Assembly (NCBI GenBank): GCA_028293625.1
Contig: JAQGOL010000024.1
Location: 248,001-312,000, forward strand
From: Chthoniobacteraceae bacterium
GTDB lineage: Bacteria > Verrucomicrobiota > Verrucomicrobiia > Chthoniobacterales > Chthoniobacteraceae
Length of the DNA: 64,000 nt
Direction: 5' to 3'
Every line of letters begins with the position of its first letter. The first letter of the stretch is position 1. The position numbers and the translations under genes were made by a program. Of the stretch, positions 10,851 to 20,038 are shown piece after piece. The notes under the pieces are model-generated. The model ran no database searches. It saw only the letters and a program-made list of their open reading frames with translations, and was not told the DNA's origin.

Positions 10851-12251
10851 TTACTTCGGCATTAACTTCGGACCTTCTTTGGTGTCCTTGACGATCCAGC
10901 CAAGCGCGGCAATCTGATCGCGCAATTGATCGCTGAGCGCCCAATCGCGGGCGGCACGCGCCTGCTGGCGTTTCTCCAGCAACTCGACGGCTTCGGCGGG
11001 AATGGCCGCTGTATCGCGCTGAAAAGCCAGCACGGCATTGATGCGTTCCCAGCTTGCAAGCAGCGTGGCGGCTTGTCCGGGTGAAAGGCGTCCTTCATCG
11101 AGCGCCTTGTTGCTCTCCCGAATGAGGTCAAAGAGATGGCCCATCGCACCGGAGATATTCAAGTCATCGTCAAGCGTGTCGAAAAACCGGTCGGCTTGCG
11201 CGCCAAGTTCGATAGGCTCGGGATTCGCGTTGGCTTTATGGTCGGTGAGCCGTTCGACCCATCCATCGATTCGCGCCAGGGCGGTGCGCGAAGCTTCCAG
11301 TCCGGCGAGCATGAAATTGCATGGGAGCCGGTAATTGACCGTAAGCAATGCATGACGCACTTCCCGGCCGGTAAACCCTTTTTCAATCAAGTCGCGCAGC
11401 GTATAGAAGTTGCCAAGCGACTTGGACATCTTCTGGCCTTCCACCATGAGATGCGCGCAGTGAAGCCAGTAACGGACAAACTTCTTACCCGAGCAGCATT
11501 CCGACTGGGCAATCTCCGCTTCGTGATGGGGAAAGATGTTATCGACCCCGCCGCAGTGGATGTCGAGTTCAGGCCCAAGCAGCGTGTTGGCCATGGCGCT
11601 ACATTCAATGTGCCATCCGGGACGGCCCGGCCCCCAGGGAGATTCCCAGCGCACATCGCCATCGTTCTCATCCCATGCTTTCCAGAGTGCGAAATCACCC
11701 ACGCTCTCCTTCTCGTATTCATCACTGCTGATCCGGCCACTGGGACGCAATTCATCCAGGTTGAGATGCGCAAGCTTGCCGTAGTCGGGAAACTTCGAAA
11801 GCCGAAAGTAAACAGACTTGTCCTCAGCCTGATACGCTGCCTGCATCCCGATGAGTTGAGTGATCATCTCAATCATCTTTTTAATGAAACGCTCTTCAGT
11901 GGCCGCCGGATAATGATCCGCCGGTTTGATTCTTAAGGTTCCGATATCCTGAAAAAAGGCGTCCTTATAGATCTGGGTGAAATCGGTGAGCCGCCTGCCA
12001 GCCTTGCGTGAATCGCGAATGGTTTTGTCGTCGACATCAGTCAGATTCATGACGCGGTTAACTTGATAACCGCGTGCTTCCAGATGGCGCTGAAGCAGAT
12101 CTTCGAAAATATAAGCGCGAAAATTGCCTATATGGGCATGGTTATAAACCGTCGGCCCGCACGTGTACATCTTGACGTTTTTGCCCGCTTCATCAAGTGG
12201 CCGGAATTCTTCGAGCTGTCGTGAGTAAGTATTAAAAAAACGGATCGGCAT
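10851..12251 (-). CDS. cysS: Cysteinyl-tRNA synthetase
   Basis: A 466-residue class I aminoacyl-tRNA synthetase that charges tRNA-Cys. It has the zinc-binding Cys and HIGH signature in CGPTVYNHAHIGN, the WHIECSAM zinc-ligand block, the HCGGVDNIFPHHE segment and the KMSKS loop. The open frame extends about 47 codons upstream, but MPIRFFNTYSRQ at 12251 is the family start; the extra part overlaps ispF. It is the last gene of a suhB-ispF-cysS group, 64 bp after ispF. The only tRNA gene in the window is also tRNA-Cys, about 13 kb away. Confidence 0.97.
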   Translation of the reverse strand: MPIRFFNTYSRQLEEFRPLDEAGKNVKMYTCGPTVYNHAHIGNFRAYIFEDLLQRHLEARGYQVNRVMNLTDVDDKTIRDSRKAGRRLTDFTQIYKDAFFQDIGTLRIKPADHYPAATEERFIKKMIEMITQLIGMQAAYQAEDKSVYFRLSKFPDYGKLAHLNLDELRPSGRISSDEYEKESVGDFALWKAWDENDGDVRWESPWGPGRPGWHIECSAMANTLLGPELDIHCGGVDNIFPHHEAEIAQSECCSGKKFVRYWLHCAHLMVEGQKMSKSLGNFYTLRDLIEKGFTGREVRHALLTVNYRLPCNFMLAGLEASRTALARIDGWVERLTDHKANANPEPIELGAQADRFFDTLDDDLNISGAMGHLFDLIRESNKALDEGRLSPGQAATLLASWERINAVLAFQRDTAAIPAEAVELLEKRQQARAARDWALSDQLRDQIAALGWIVKDTKEGPKLMPK

Positions 12252-12315
12252 GAGCTGTTTTAGGTCGGCAACCGCGCACTTCGGTTCGCGGCTGGCTTCT
12301 CGATTGTTGGCGCGG

Positions 12316-12795
12316 CTATTCGGGCTGATCGACACTGGCGACAGCCATCGCGGCGATTCCTTCCTGGCGGCCCAGGAACCCCATCCGCTCATTGGTTGTC
12401 GCTTTTACACCCACCCGCGCCACTGGGATCTGCAATGCTTCGGCCAGATTCTCTCGCATCTCGGCGACGTAAGGCCCTATGCGCGGTTCCTCGGCGATCA
12501 AGGTGGCATCGATATTGATGACCCGGGCGCCGCGCTCGGTGATCAGCGAGGCAATCTTGCGCAGGATATCAAGGCTGCTGATACCGCGGATCGACTCGTC
12601 GGTATTAGGGAAATGATGGCCTATATCGCGTTCCCCGATCGCCCCCAGGACCGCGTCGGCGATTGCATGGGAGAGAACATCAGCATCCGAATGACCATCC
12701 AGGCCATGGGTATGGGGAATCTCGACGCCGCCTAAAATCAGAGCGCGTCCTTCCACCAACTGATGCACATCATATCCAATTCCAACCAGGTTCAC
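12316..12795 (-). CDS. ispF: 2-C-methyl-D-erythritol 2,4-cyclodiphosphate synthase
   Basis: IspF closes the cyclic diphosphate in the MEP isoprenoid pathway. The 159-residue product matches the usual length and begins MNLVGIGYDVHQL, with the metal-binding DxH (GYDVH) and GLDGHSDADVLSHA, then GDIGHHFPNTD and the C-terminal KATTNERMGFLGRQEGIAA. The GTG at 12795 is chosen because homology starts there; the longer upstream frame overlaps suhB in another frame. GTG overlaps the suhB stop in the form GTGA, so translation is probably coupled. Confidence 0.96.
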   Translation of the reverse strand: MNLVGIGYDVHQLVEGRALILGGVEIPHTHGLDGHSDADVLSHAIADAVLGAIGERDIGHHFPNTDESIRGISSLDILRKIASLITERGARVINIDATLIAEEPRIGPYVAEMRENLAEALQIPVARVGVKATTNERMGFLGRQEGIAAMAVASVDQPE

Positions 12796-13544
12796 GGTTC
12801 CACCTCCAGGTCGATGAGTCCGCTTGAGGCGCAGACGGAAATTTTTCCGGGATGATCTTCGCGCGGAGTGGCCTTGAATTTTCCGCCGGCGGTTTCCACG
12901 AGGATTTGGCCCGCGGCAATATCCCAAAGGCTGACAGATTGCTCAATATAAGCATCGAGCCGGCCGGAGGCGACATAAGCCAGGTCGAGCGCCGCGCTCC
13001 CCATCAGCCTGCACTTGCGGGCGCGTTGCGCGAATTTTTCGAGCAGCGGCATGCCGGCGGCAATGGTGGTTTTGGTTTTTGAAAAGCCAACGGAAAGCAC
13101 CGCATCGGAGAGCTTGGTGCGTGTGCTGACCGCGATTGGTTTGCCATTGAGCATGGCGCGCGTGCCTTTGGAGGCCTCCCACATTTCGTCCCGCATCGGA
13201 TCGTAGATGACACCCACGACGATCTCTTCGCGATGGCGCAACGCGATTGAGATGCAGAAATGAGGGATGCTGTAGAAGTAATTCACAGTCCCGTCGATTG
13301 GATCGACAATCCATTGCCAGTCGCTCTCCTGATTGCCCGCGATGCCTTCCTCTCCGAAAATGGCGTGATCAGGAAAGCATTCCAGAAGGATCCCCGTGAT
13401 GAGTTCCTGGGACTGGACATCAAGAGCCAGTTTGATGTCGTGGGATTCAAACGAATTGACGTCCAGCGGTGTGCCAAAGTGCTCGCGGAGGAGTTCGCCA
13501 GCGGCTCTGGCGGCCTTCACCGCAGCTTCAAGATAAGAGTTCAT
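12792..13544 (-). CDS. suhB: Inositol monophosphatase family protein
   Basis: A 250-residue Mg-dependent phosphatase of the FIG/IMPase fold. Metal ligands are visible in GEE (about residue 64), the signature WIVDPIDGTVNY, and the C-terminal WDIAAGQILVETAGG. The substrate may be inositol-1-phosphate or a related sugar phosphate; E. coli SuhB also acts in rRNA antitermination. It is the first gene of a three-gene minus-strand set with ispF (4-nt overlap) and cysS. The symbol is by family resemblance. Confidence 0.88.
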   Translation of the reverse strand: MNSYLEAAVKAARAAGELLREHFGTPLDVNSFESHDIKLALDVQSQELITGILLECFPDHAIFGEEGIAGNQESDWQWIVDPIDGTVNYFYSIPHFCISIALRHREEIVVGVIYDPMRDEMWEASKGTRAMLNGKPIAVSTRTKLSDAVLSVGFSKTKTTIAAGMPLLEKFAQRARKCRLMGSAALDLAYVASGRLDAYIEQSVSLWDIAAGQILVETAGGKFKATPREDHPGKISVCASSGLIDLEVEP

Positions 13545-13577
13545 AAATGGTTGAGAAGATCGGGGAGCAGTCTGCGT

Positions 13578-13614
13578 AAAAGAAATGGGAGGAGAAACGA
13601 ATTTCTCCTCCCAT
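13578..13614 (-). terminator. Terminator of the histone-like gene
   Basis: A 13-bp perfect stem (13585-13597 with 13602-13614) around a tetraloop lies just downstream of the minus-strand histone-like gene. Read on the minus strand the stem is followed by TTTCTTTT-like sequence. It separates that gene from suhB. Confidence 0.8.
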
Positions 13615-13640
13615 TTTAAACTAAGACTTCTCTGAAGGGG

Positions 13641-13940
13641 TTACTTCTTTGAAGCCGCTTTTTTCGCCGCGGGCTTCGCTGCTGCTTTTGCAGCAGGCTT
13701 GGCCGCCGCTTTCGCGGCAGGTTTCTTCGCTGCGAGTTTCTTGGCTGGTGCCTTCGCGGCCGGAGCTGCTTTGGCTGGAGCCGCCTTTGCAGCCGCCGGT
13801 TTGGCCGGAGGTGCTGCTTTTACAGGAGCCGCTTTCGCCGCAGGTGCCGCCTTTTTAACAGGAGCCACTTTTTTAGCGGGCGCTGCTTTGGCAGCAGGCC
13901 CCGCTTTCTTTGCAGGAGCTTTTTGAGTTTTAGTCGCCAT
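13641..13940 (-). CDS. Histone H1-like Lys/Ala/Pro-rich protein
   Basis: A 99-residue protein of very simple composition made of AAPAKK/AAKPAAK-type repeats, without a folded domain. It resembles the C-terminal tails of eukaryotic histone H1 and bacterial Hc1/AlgP-like proteins, which bind DNA through lysines and condense the nucleoid. A strong Shine-Dalgarno run of six G residues and an A lies 7-13 nt before the ATG, unusually good for this window and suggesting high expression. It is a single-gene unit with its own terminator. Function is inferred from composition only. Confidence 0.8.
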   Translation of the reverse strand: MATKTQKAPAKKAGPAAKAAPAKKVAPVKKAAPAAKAAPVKAAPPAKPAAAKAAPAKAAPAAKAPAKKLAAKKPAAKAAAKPAAKAAAKPAAKKAASKK

Positions 13941-14285
13941 TAATAATCCCCCCTTTCAAACCGCAGTAGCGGTTAACCGATATATTGAGAGCATAGACAT
14001 CACGCTTCAAGATCTGGGTAATGACATACGTATGAAGCGTCAACTATTATTTGCTTACCTGGTCGTCTTTTTTTCGTTTTTGCGCAGAGCTATTGAACCT
14101 AAAGGAAAGAAGCTTCAGTCCGCGCTTCTCTTTTGCGCTCCAATGCAGCGATCGTGAATCCGGTGTGGAGGCCGTTTGGCGCTCAATCGCTATCCAGCCT
14201 AATGCGGAATAAAATAAACAAACCAGGCGCTTGTCGGCGGGCTTTGCAAAGCCGGAATTATTTCAACCGGCCGCGATCGCTATTC
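13941..14285. other. Intergenic region upstream of the histone-like gene
   Basis: This AT-richer stretch of 345 bp contains no convincing gene. It should hold the promoter of the histone-like gene: on the minus strand TTGAAG is followed after about 17 nt by CAATAT roughly 45 nt before the ATG. An 8-bp inverted repeat lies just upstream of that. The left-hand side of the coaC 3' end shows no clear terminator. Confidence 0.5.
14002..14040. promoter_or_regulatory. Inverted repeat, possible operator of the histone-like gene
   Basis: ACGCTTCA at 14002-14009 and its exact complement TGAAGCGT at 14033-14040 are separated by 23 nt. They lie 62-100 nt upstream of the histone-like start, next to the putative -35. 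The spacing is about three helical turns centre to centre, which would suit a dimeric regulator, but an 8-bp match can arise by chance. Confidence 0.3.
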
Positions 14286-14843
14286 TTACCGCTTACTTCC
14301 AGCAACCAGCTCCATTGCCCGCTCCACGATTTCATCAATCTTCCATAACCGGCCAATTCCTTCATAACCGCACGCGAGCATTCCTTCTTCAGGGCCGATA
14401 AATTCGGCTCCACGCGAACGTAGCAGAGCTGCGTTGTGTTGAGTGGCCGCGTGAAGCCACATCTTTCCATTCATGGCGGGTGCGATAAGCAGCGGGGCCA
14501 GCGTGGCCAGAGCGATTTCGGTTAATGGGTTGCTGGCAAATCCGTGCGCGAGTTCAGCCAGGATATTGGCCGTGGCCGGGACAATCAAAAGAAGGGCGGC
14601 GCGATCCGCCAGCGCGATGTGCGCCGGTTTCCATTGGCCCGGATTTTCAAAGACGCTGCTGATCACAGGGTTTCTTGAAAGCGTCTGAAAGGTGAGGGGG
14701 GTGATAAATTGCTGGGCGCCGTGGGTCATTGTCACATGCACCTCGCATCCGCGCTTAACCAGTTTGCTGACAAGATCCGCAGCTTTATAGGCGGCAATAG
14801 AGCCGGTGATTCCAACAATGATTACCGGCGGCTCCTGGTTCAT
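14286..14843 (-). CDS. coaC: Phosphopantothenoylcysteine decarboxylase (CoaC-type flavoprotein)
   Basis: A 185-residue flavoprotein that decarboxylates phosphopantothenoylcysteine in coenzyme A synthesis. It shows GITGSIAAYKAADL at the N-terminus, the FMN-binding and active-site region PATANILAELAHGFASN, the catalytic PAMNGKMW and the substrate clamp ACGYEGIGR. Only the CoaC half is present: the protein ends where bifunctional CoaBC would continue into the synthetase domain, so CoaB must be encoded elsewhere. The ATG overlaps the stop of gmk (ATGA), so it is coupled to gmk. Confidence 0.9.
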   Translation of the reverse strand: MNQEPPVIIVGITGSIAAYKAADLVSKLVKRGCEVHVTMTHGAQQFITPLTFQTLSRNPVISSVFENPGQWKPAHIALADRAALLLIVPATANILAELAHGFASNPLTEIALATLAPLLIAPAMNGKMWLHAATQHNAALLRSRGAEFIGPEEGMLACGYEGIGRLWKIDEIVERAMELVAGSKR

Positions 14844-15469
14844 ACCCGGATAAGCCGCCGGCTCAGATAGCGCTCGGCCCGCATGATGGCGCGGAATTTG
14901 AGAAGGTCTTCTTCAATGGAGCCGCTAATGATCGTGTATTTGTAAGCATGCCACGCTTCCATCTCGGTTGCGGCATTAGCCAGCCGGGTCTCGATTTGCT
15001 CCGCGGTCTCGGTCCCGCGCTTAACAAGCCGGCGCCGTAGTTCCTCAAGGCTCGGCGGCATGATGAAAATATCTGCAAGCGCGGAGCCAATTGCGCCGCC
15101 ATCTTCGCGAATATGCAAGGCGCCTTGCACGTCGATATCGATAAGCACATCGACGCCTTCCTCCAGATTTCGGAGCACCGTCTCCCGCAGTGTCCCGTAG
15201 TAATTGCCGTGGACGTGCGCGTGCTCGATGAAGTCGCCCGCTGCTATCCTGCTTTCAAAGTCGGCTTTGCTTAAAAAGAAATAATCTTCGCCTTCCATTT
15301 CCCCGGGCCTCGGAGAGCGCGTCGTGCAGGAGACTGAGTAAACAAAATCGGGAGTCTGCCGAAGCGAATTCAACAAGGTGCTTTTGCCGGCCCCCGAAGG
15401 TGCTGAGACAACAAAAAGGATCCCGTGACGGCGGAATGCATGGGTGGGTTCAATGACGGTATCGGGCAC
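14840..15469 (-). CDS. gmk: Guanylate kinase
   Basis: A 209-residue kinase converting GMP to GDP. It has the P-loop SAPSGAGKSTLLN, the GMP-binding TTRSPRPGEMEGEDYFF and the LID segment RLVKRGTET. It lies between yicC (7 bp upstream) and coaC (4-nt overlap), the common bacterial order yicC-gmk-(rpoZ)-coaBC. The rpoZ gene usually found here is missing. Confidence 0.96.
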   Translation of the reverse strand: MPDTVIEPTHAFRRHGILFVVSAPSGAGKSTLLNSLRQTPDFVYSVSCTTRSPRPGEMEGEDYFFLSKADFESRIAAGDFIEHAHVHGNYYGTLRETVLRNLEEGVDVLIDIDVQGALHIREDGGAIGSALADIFIMPPSLEELRRRLVKRGTETAEQIETRLANAATEMEAWHAYKYTIISGSIEEDLLKFRAIMRAERYLSRRLIRV

Positions 15470-15476
15470 GGGATCG

Positions 15477-16352
15477 CTATTCTATGTTTTGAATCTGCTC
15501 GCGGATCTTTTCCATCTCGGACTTGCAGATGACAACCAGCTGGGAAATTTCCACATCGTTGGCCTTGGCGCCAAGCGTGTTGAATTCACGTCCAATTTCC
15601 TGGGTCATAAATTCAAGTGTCCGGCCCACGGGTTCGTTCTTTTTAAGATGGGTTGCCACTTGCACGAAATGGCTTTCAAGCCGGGTAAGCTCTTCAGTGA
15701 TGTCGCTCTTCTCGGCAAAAAAGATCACCTCGCGAGTGAGCCGCTCATCATCAATTGGCAGTTCCACGCCGGCCCGCTGGATCCGTTCATGGAGCGATTG
15801 CCGGTACCGTTTCACGACCACCGGCTGCAGTTCAGTGACTTTGGTCACCGCGTCGCGCACCACCTTGAGCCGCTTGGCGAGGTCCTTGGCCAGATGTTTG
15901 CCTTCGTTCTCGCGCATCTTGATCAGGTCACTAAGCGCTTCCTTGAGCGCGGCCTCCACGTGCGGCCATGCCTCTTCAATATCCATCTCTTCCTCGGGAA
16001 TCCGCAGGACGCCAGGCGCCCGGAGCACCGTCTCAATGCTGACCTCGCCCGCGGCACCGATTTCACGTTGAAGCTCCAGCATCGCCTTGTAGTAGGTGCG
16101 CGCCAGATCCGCATCGAGCGAGAGGTTCTGGGCCGCGGCGGCGCCCCGGTGAAAAGCGATTACCACGTTGAGCCTGCCCCGGGAGACTTCGGCATTGATG
16201 ACATCGCGCACGCGCGGCTCGAGTTCGCTCAGTTCGCGCGGAAGTTGAACGACGACATCGCTCTGCTTACGATTGACCGAGTTGAGCTCGACGCTGAATT
16301 TACTTCCGTTGTTGACGCTTTGGCCCCGGCCATAGCCGGTCATACTTCTCAT
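15477..16352 (-). CDS. yicC: YicC/YloC-family endoribonuclease
   Basis: A 291-residue protein with the diagnostic N-terminus MRSMTGYGRG and ELNSVNRKQ, a long central helical region and the conserved C-terminal block FMTQEIGREFNTLGAKAND ending in KSEMEKIREQIQNIE. Family members are RNases or adaptors involved in small-RNA turnover. The ATG at 16352 is preferred to 16388 because the family always starts MRSMTG. It is the first gene of the yicC-gmk-coaC operon. Confidence 0.93.
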   Translation of the reverse strand: MRSMTGYGRGQSVNNGSKFSVELNSVNRKQSDVVVQLPRELSELEPRVRDVINAEVSRGRLNVVIAFHRGAAAAQNLSLDADLARTYYKAMLELQREIGAAGEVSIETVLRAPGVLRIPEEEMDIEEAWPHVEAALKEALSDLIKMRENEGKHLAKDLAKRLKVVRDAVTKVTELQPVVVKRYRQSLHERIQRAGVELPIDDERLTREVIFFAEKSDITEELTRLESHFVQVATHLKKNEPVGRTLEFMTQEIGREFNTLGAKANDVEISQLVVICKSEMEKIREQIQNIE

Positions 16353-16660
16353 GGCCTTGCAGAGTATGGAGGCGCCTGCGGAGTGCAATTCCGCATTCGG
16401 CCAACCTGCGCTCTTTGCGGCATCTACCGGGTATGATTGCGCGCGAGCTCTTCCACAAACTTGCCGTAGCCCGGGCTTAACCTGCTGTTGGCAAGTTCCT
16501 GGGACGTCACCACGTCCAGTGGCCGCTTGCCACGTCGAGAATCGCGCCTTTCATCCGCAAGCGCATCTTCTGCGATTCATCCGGAATGAAACGAGCCGGC
16601 AATCGGCACCCAGGAAAAGAGGGGACAAGGCGCGATTTCATGTCCCGGGAGGGGCGAATG
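16353..16660. other. Gap between trpB and yicC, possible coding remnant
   Basis: No intact gene is visible. On the minus strand, 16424 to about 16530 can be read as GKRPLDVVTSQELANS, then RLSPGYGKFVEELARNHTR and a stop. A frame slightly upstream reads FIPDESQKMRLRMKGAILDV. Both look protein-like and could be the 3' end of a broken gene, but I do not recognise the family. Confidence 0.35.
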
Positions 16661-17881
16661 TCAGCCGGCTACATTCTGGGGCGGCTGCTTAAGGAGCATG
16701 TCGGCGGCTTGACTGACATCTTTGTCTCCGCGGCCGGAGAGGTTCACGATGATCACTTCTTCCTTCGACATCGCAGGCGCCGCTTTGAGGACGTGCGCAA
16801 TGGCGTGCGAGGATTCAAGCGCCGGGATGATTCCTTCCACCCGCGAGAGTCTCTGGAACGCGGAAAGCGCTTCGTCATCGGTTGCGAAGTCATACTCAAT
16901 CCGATTCAGATCACGCAGGTAGGCGTGCTCTGGCCCAATGGCGGCGTAGTCGAGTCCGGCTGAAATGGAATGGGTCAGTTGAATCTGACCATCTTCATCG
17001 GCGAGCAGGTAGGTCTTCGTGCCTTGCAATACTCCAAGTTTGCCACCCTGAAAGCGCGCGGCATGATCGCCGTCGCGAATGCCACGGCCGCCAGCTTCCA
17101 CGCCGACCATTTTTACATCGGTGTCATTGAGGAAAGGCCAGAAAAGCCCGATGGCATTGCTTCCGCCCCCGACACAGGCCACAAGCAGCTCGGGCAGGCG
17201 TCCTTCCCGCTCAACGATTTGCCGGCGCGCTTCATCCCCGATCACGCGATGGAAATCGCGCACCATCATCGGATAAGGATGAGAACCGAGCGCCGAGCCA
17301 AGGATGTAATGAGTGGTGCGCACGTTAGCTACCCAGTCGCGCATCGCTTCATTGATCGCTTCTTTTAGTGTCGCCTGGCCCGCTGTCACGCCGACTACTT
17401 TGGCGCCCAGAAAACGCATCCTGGCTACATTCAGCGCCTGCCGCTCCATATCGACAGCGCCCATATAGACTACGCATTCGAGTCCGGCTCGCGCCGCCAC
17501 GGTGGCTGTGGCCACGCCGTGCTGGCCAGCGCCGGTTTCCGCGATGATCCGCTTTTTGCCCATCCGTTGCGCGAGCAGGATCTGGCCAAGCGCGTTGTTG
17601 ATCTTGTGGGCGCCCGTGTGAAGAAGGTCTTCGCGTTTAAGGTAAATCTTTGCGCCGCCGAGTTCTTTTGTGAGCCGTTCCGCCAGGTAAAGCGGCGTCG
17701 GCCTTCCGGCGAAGTCTTTAAGCACCGCGGCCAGATCGGCCTGGAAGCCGGGATCTTTGCGCGCTTTTTCATATTCAGCGGTCAGTTCATTCAGCGCTGT
17801 CATCAGCGTTTCGGGGACGAACATTCCGCCGTACGGGCCGAAGTGCCCATGCTTGTCCGGCAGCAACTCAAGGTCGATCAT
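16661..17881 (-). CDS. trpB: Tryptophan synthase beta chain
   Basis: A 406-residue PLP enzyme that condenses indole with serine. It starts with [16 protein letters not shown], has the PLP lysine in [15 protein letters not shown], the [13 protein letters not shown] loop, the phosphate-binding [10 protein letters not shown] and the C-terminal NLSGRGDKD. Its length matches TrpB1. No other trp gene lies next to it, so it is separated from trpA here. Confidence 0.97.
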   Translation of the reverse strand: MIDLELLPDKHGHFGPYGGMFVPETLMTALNELTAEYEKARKDPGFQADLAAVLKDFAGRPTPLYLAERLTKELGGAKIYLKREDLLHTGAHKINNALGQILLAQRMGKKRIIAETGAGQHGVATATVAARAGLECVVYMGAVDMERQALNVARMRFLGAKVVGVTAGQATLKEAINEAMRDWVANVRTTHYILGSALGSHPYPMMVRDFHRVIGDEARRQIVEREGRLPELLVACVGGGSNAIGLFWPFLNDTDVKMVGVEAGGRGIRDGDHAARFQGGKLGVLQGTKTYLLADEDGQIQLTHSISAGLDYAAIGPEHAYLRDLNRIEYDFATDDEALSAFQRLSRVEGIIPALESSHAIAHVLKAAPAMSKEEVIIVNLSGRGDKDVSQAADMLLKQPPQNVAG

Positions 17882-17975
17882 AAGGGTCGCAGAGTAGGCG
17901 GAGGCTTGAAGAGGTGCAAAGGGGAATTGAAGCGAATCAGCGATACAAGCCCGAAGCCATTAACTCCAGGCCCGG

Positions 17976-18437
17976 TTAGTAGACGAGTGGATCGGGAAGC
18001 TGGAAGGCATCGCTCACGATGTGAATTGAAATCCCGCCCTCTTCAACAAGCACTTCAACAATGTCGAATCGGAAACGGATCTCCGGATAATTGAGCATCC
18101 GCAGCCAGGCCATTGCACCCCGGGAAATCAGATGCTGCTTCTTTAAATCGACCGCCGCCGAGGGCGAACCGTAGTCCAGAGTGCTGCGCGTTTTGACTTC
18201 CACAAAAACGAGCGTCTTCTCCCGCTTGTCCCGGCAGACGATGTCGACTTCGCCTCCACGCGGCGGACGAAAATTGCGGTAAAGAATCTTATACCCGTTC
18301 CTGCGCAAATGCCGGGCGGCGAGCTCTTCACCGCGTCGGCCGAGTTGGGCGCTGCGATTTAACTCAGGCTTCCGCGAAGGGAAACAGCGCCTGGCGAACC
18401 GGCAAAAACGTGCGGCGATGAATCGGACACGGCCCAT
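17976..18437 (-). CDS. yraN: YraN/UPF0102 family predicted endonuclease
   Basis: A YraN-family protein with the core LGRRGEELAARHLRRNGY, the nuclease-like metal site GGEVDIVCRD and FVEVKTRS, as in Holliday-junction-resolvase-like folds. The homologous part begins about residue 30 of this call. No ATG, GTG or TTG occurs in frame after the upstream rnhB stop, so translation must start inside rnhB; the ATG at 18437 gives 153 residues and a 74-bp overlap. The open frame extends to 18515. Pairing with rnhB is common in bacteria. Confidence 0.85.
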   Translation of the reverse strand: MGRVRFIAARFCRFARRCFPSRKPELNRSAQLGRRGEELAARHLRRNGYKILYRNFRPPRGGEVDIVCRDKREKTLVFVEVKTRSTLDYGSPSAAVDLKKQHLISRGAMAWLRMLNYPEIRFRFDIVEVLVEEGGISIHIVSDAFQLPDPLVY

Positions 18438-18990
18438 GCTCTTTAAGTCGTTCCAGATGGAGCGCTGTGCCGTAACCTTTATGCCGGGAAAAGTCGTAAC
18501 CGGGATGGAGTTCATCCATTTGGGCCATGATACGGTCCCGGGTGACCTTGGCGATCACACTCGCGGCGGCGATGCTATAACTTAGACCGTCGCCGCCGAC
18601 GAGAGCCGTGTGCGGCAACGGAAAATGCGGCACGGGCAACCCGTCGATCAGGACATGATCAGGTTGCGGAAAAAGCCGCCGGGCCGTGCGGCGCATCGCT
18701 TCGTGCGTGGCCCGAAGAATGTTGATGCGGTCGATCTCTTCGTTCTCAACCACTTCCACGGCCCAGAACAGATTCTTTCGCGTGGTCAGTTCGCTGTAAA
18801 TCTCGTCGCGCTGTTTATGCGTGAGCTGTTTTGAGTCGCGCAGGAAGCCGTGTCGAAAATTGGCGGGAAGAATGGCGATGGCCGCCACCACCGGCCCCGC
18901 GAGCGGTCCGCGTCCCGCCTCATCGATTCCGGCCACGATATTGCAACCGTTTGTGCGCAGGAGTTTTTCGTGGCGGAGGCTGCATTTCAT
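18364..18990 (-). CDS. rnhB: Ribonuclease HII
   Basis: A 208-residue RNase HII, which removes ribonucleotides from DNA. Catalytic residues are visible in AGIDEAGRGPLAGPV (Asp-Glu), in HVLIDG and in SIAAASVIAKVTRDRIM; the C-terminus has the YDFSRHKGYGTALHLE block. The ATG at 18990 gives MKCSLRHEKLL. yraN starts inside its 3' end, and rplS lies upstream beyond a terminator. Confidence 0.95.
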   Translation of the reverse strand: MKCSLRHEKLLRTNGCNIVAGIDEAGRGPLAGPVVAAIAILPANFRHGFLRDSKQLTHKQRDEIYSELTTRKNLFWAVEVVENEEIDRINILRATHEAMRRTARRLFPQPDHVLIDGLPVPHFPLPHTALVGGDGLSYSIAAASVIAKVTRDRIMAQMDELHPGYDFSRHKGYGTALHLERLKEHGPCPIHRRTFLPVRQALFPFAEA

Positions 18991-19004
18991 AAACCGTTTT
19001 CCAG

Positions 19005-19080
19005 AAAAAAAAGAGGCCCCGATCCGCGTTCATATTCGGCGGCGAAAAAGCCATCGAAAAGAAGCGCCAATCAGGGCCTC
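19005..19080 (-). terminator. Rho-independent terminator of rplS
   Basis: On the minus strand, GAGGCCC at 19080-19074 pairs with GGGCCTC near 19013-19020, forming an 11-bp stem with one G-U pair. The large loop holds a smaller GGCG/CGCC hairpin. The stem is followed by eight T residues (A run at 19005-19012 on the plus strand). It lies 20 bp after the rplS stop. Confidence 0.75.
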
Positions 19081-19099
19081 ATAAAATTGGATGAAAGGT

Positions 19100-19462
19100 T
19101 TACTTCTTTCTGAGGACGATTTTCTCGCGAACAGCCATTGCCTGCTTGCCCTTGCGACCGCGGAGATAGTTGAGCTTGGAACGGCGTGCCGTGCCAGCCG
19201 TTTCCACTTCGATCTTGGAGATGCGAGGGGAGTGGACCGGGAATACGCGTTCAACACCTTCACCGTATGAAATGCGGCGAACAGTGAACGACGACTCAAG
19301 CAAAGTGCCTTTGCGTCCAATCACGATGCCTGTGAAAATCTGCACGCGCTCCTTTTCGCCTTCTTTCACGATGGTGTGCACGCGGACGCTGTCGCCGATA
19401 TTAAATCGGGTCACGTCCTGCTTCATTTGTTCCTGCTGGATATTCTGAATGATCTTGTTCAT
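19100..19462 (-). CDS. rplS: 50S ribosomal protein L19
   Basis: A 120-residue L19 with the family patterns FNIGDSVRVHT, EKERVQIFTGIVI, TVRRISYGEGVERVFPVHSP and KLNYLRGRKGKQA. A GAGGG Shine-Dalgarno element lies upstream of the ATG at 19462. The usual neighbours rpsP, rimM and trmD are absent, although rnhB follows as in many bacteria. Confidence 0.97.
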   Translation of the reverse strand: MNKIIQNIQQEQMKQDVTRFNIGDSVRVHTIVKEGEKERVQIFTGIVIGRKGTLLESSFTVRRISYGEGVERVFPVHSPRISKIEVETAGTARRSKLNYLRGRKGKQAMAVREKIVLRKK

Positions 19463-19506
19463 GGCGCAAATCCCTCACGATGGGAGTGGAAAGGGGTGAG
19501 ATGAGT

Positions 19507-20030
<524 letters not shown>

Positions 20031-20038
20031 AGCGCGCC

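Noticed and set aside
15444-16436. 330-codon plus-strand open frame
   Set aside because: Antisense to yicC, which has clear family motifs.
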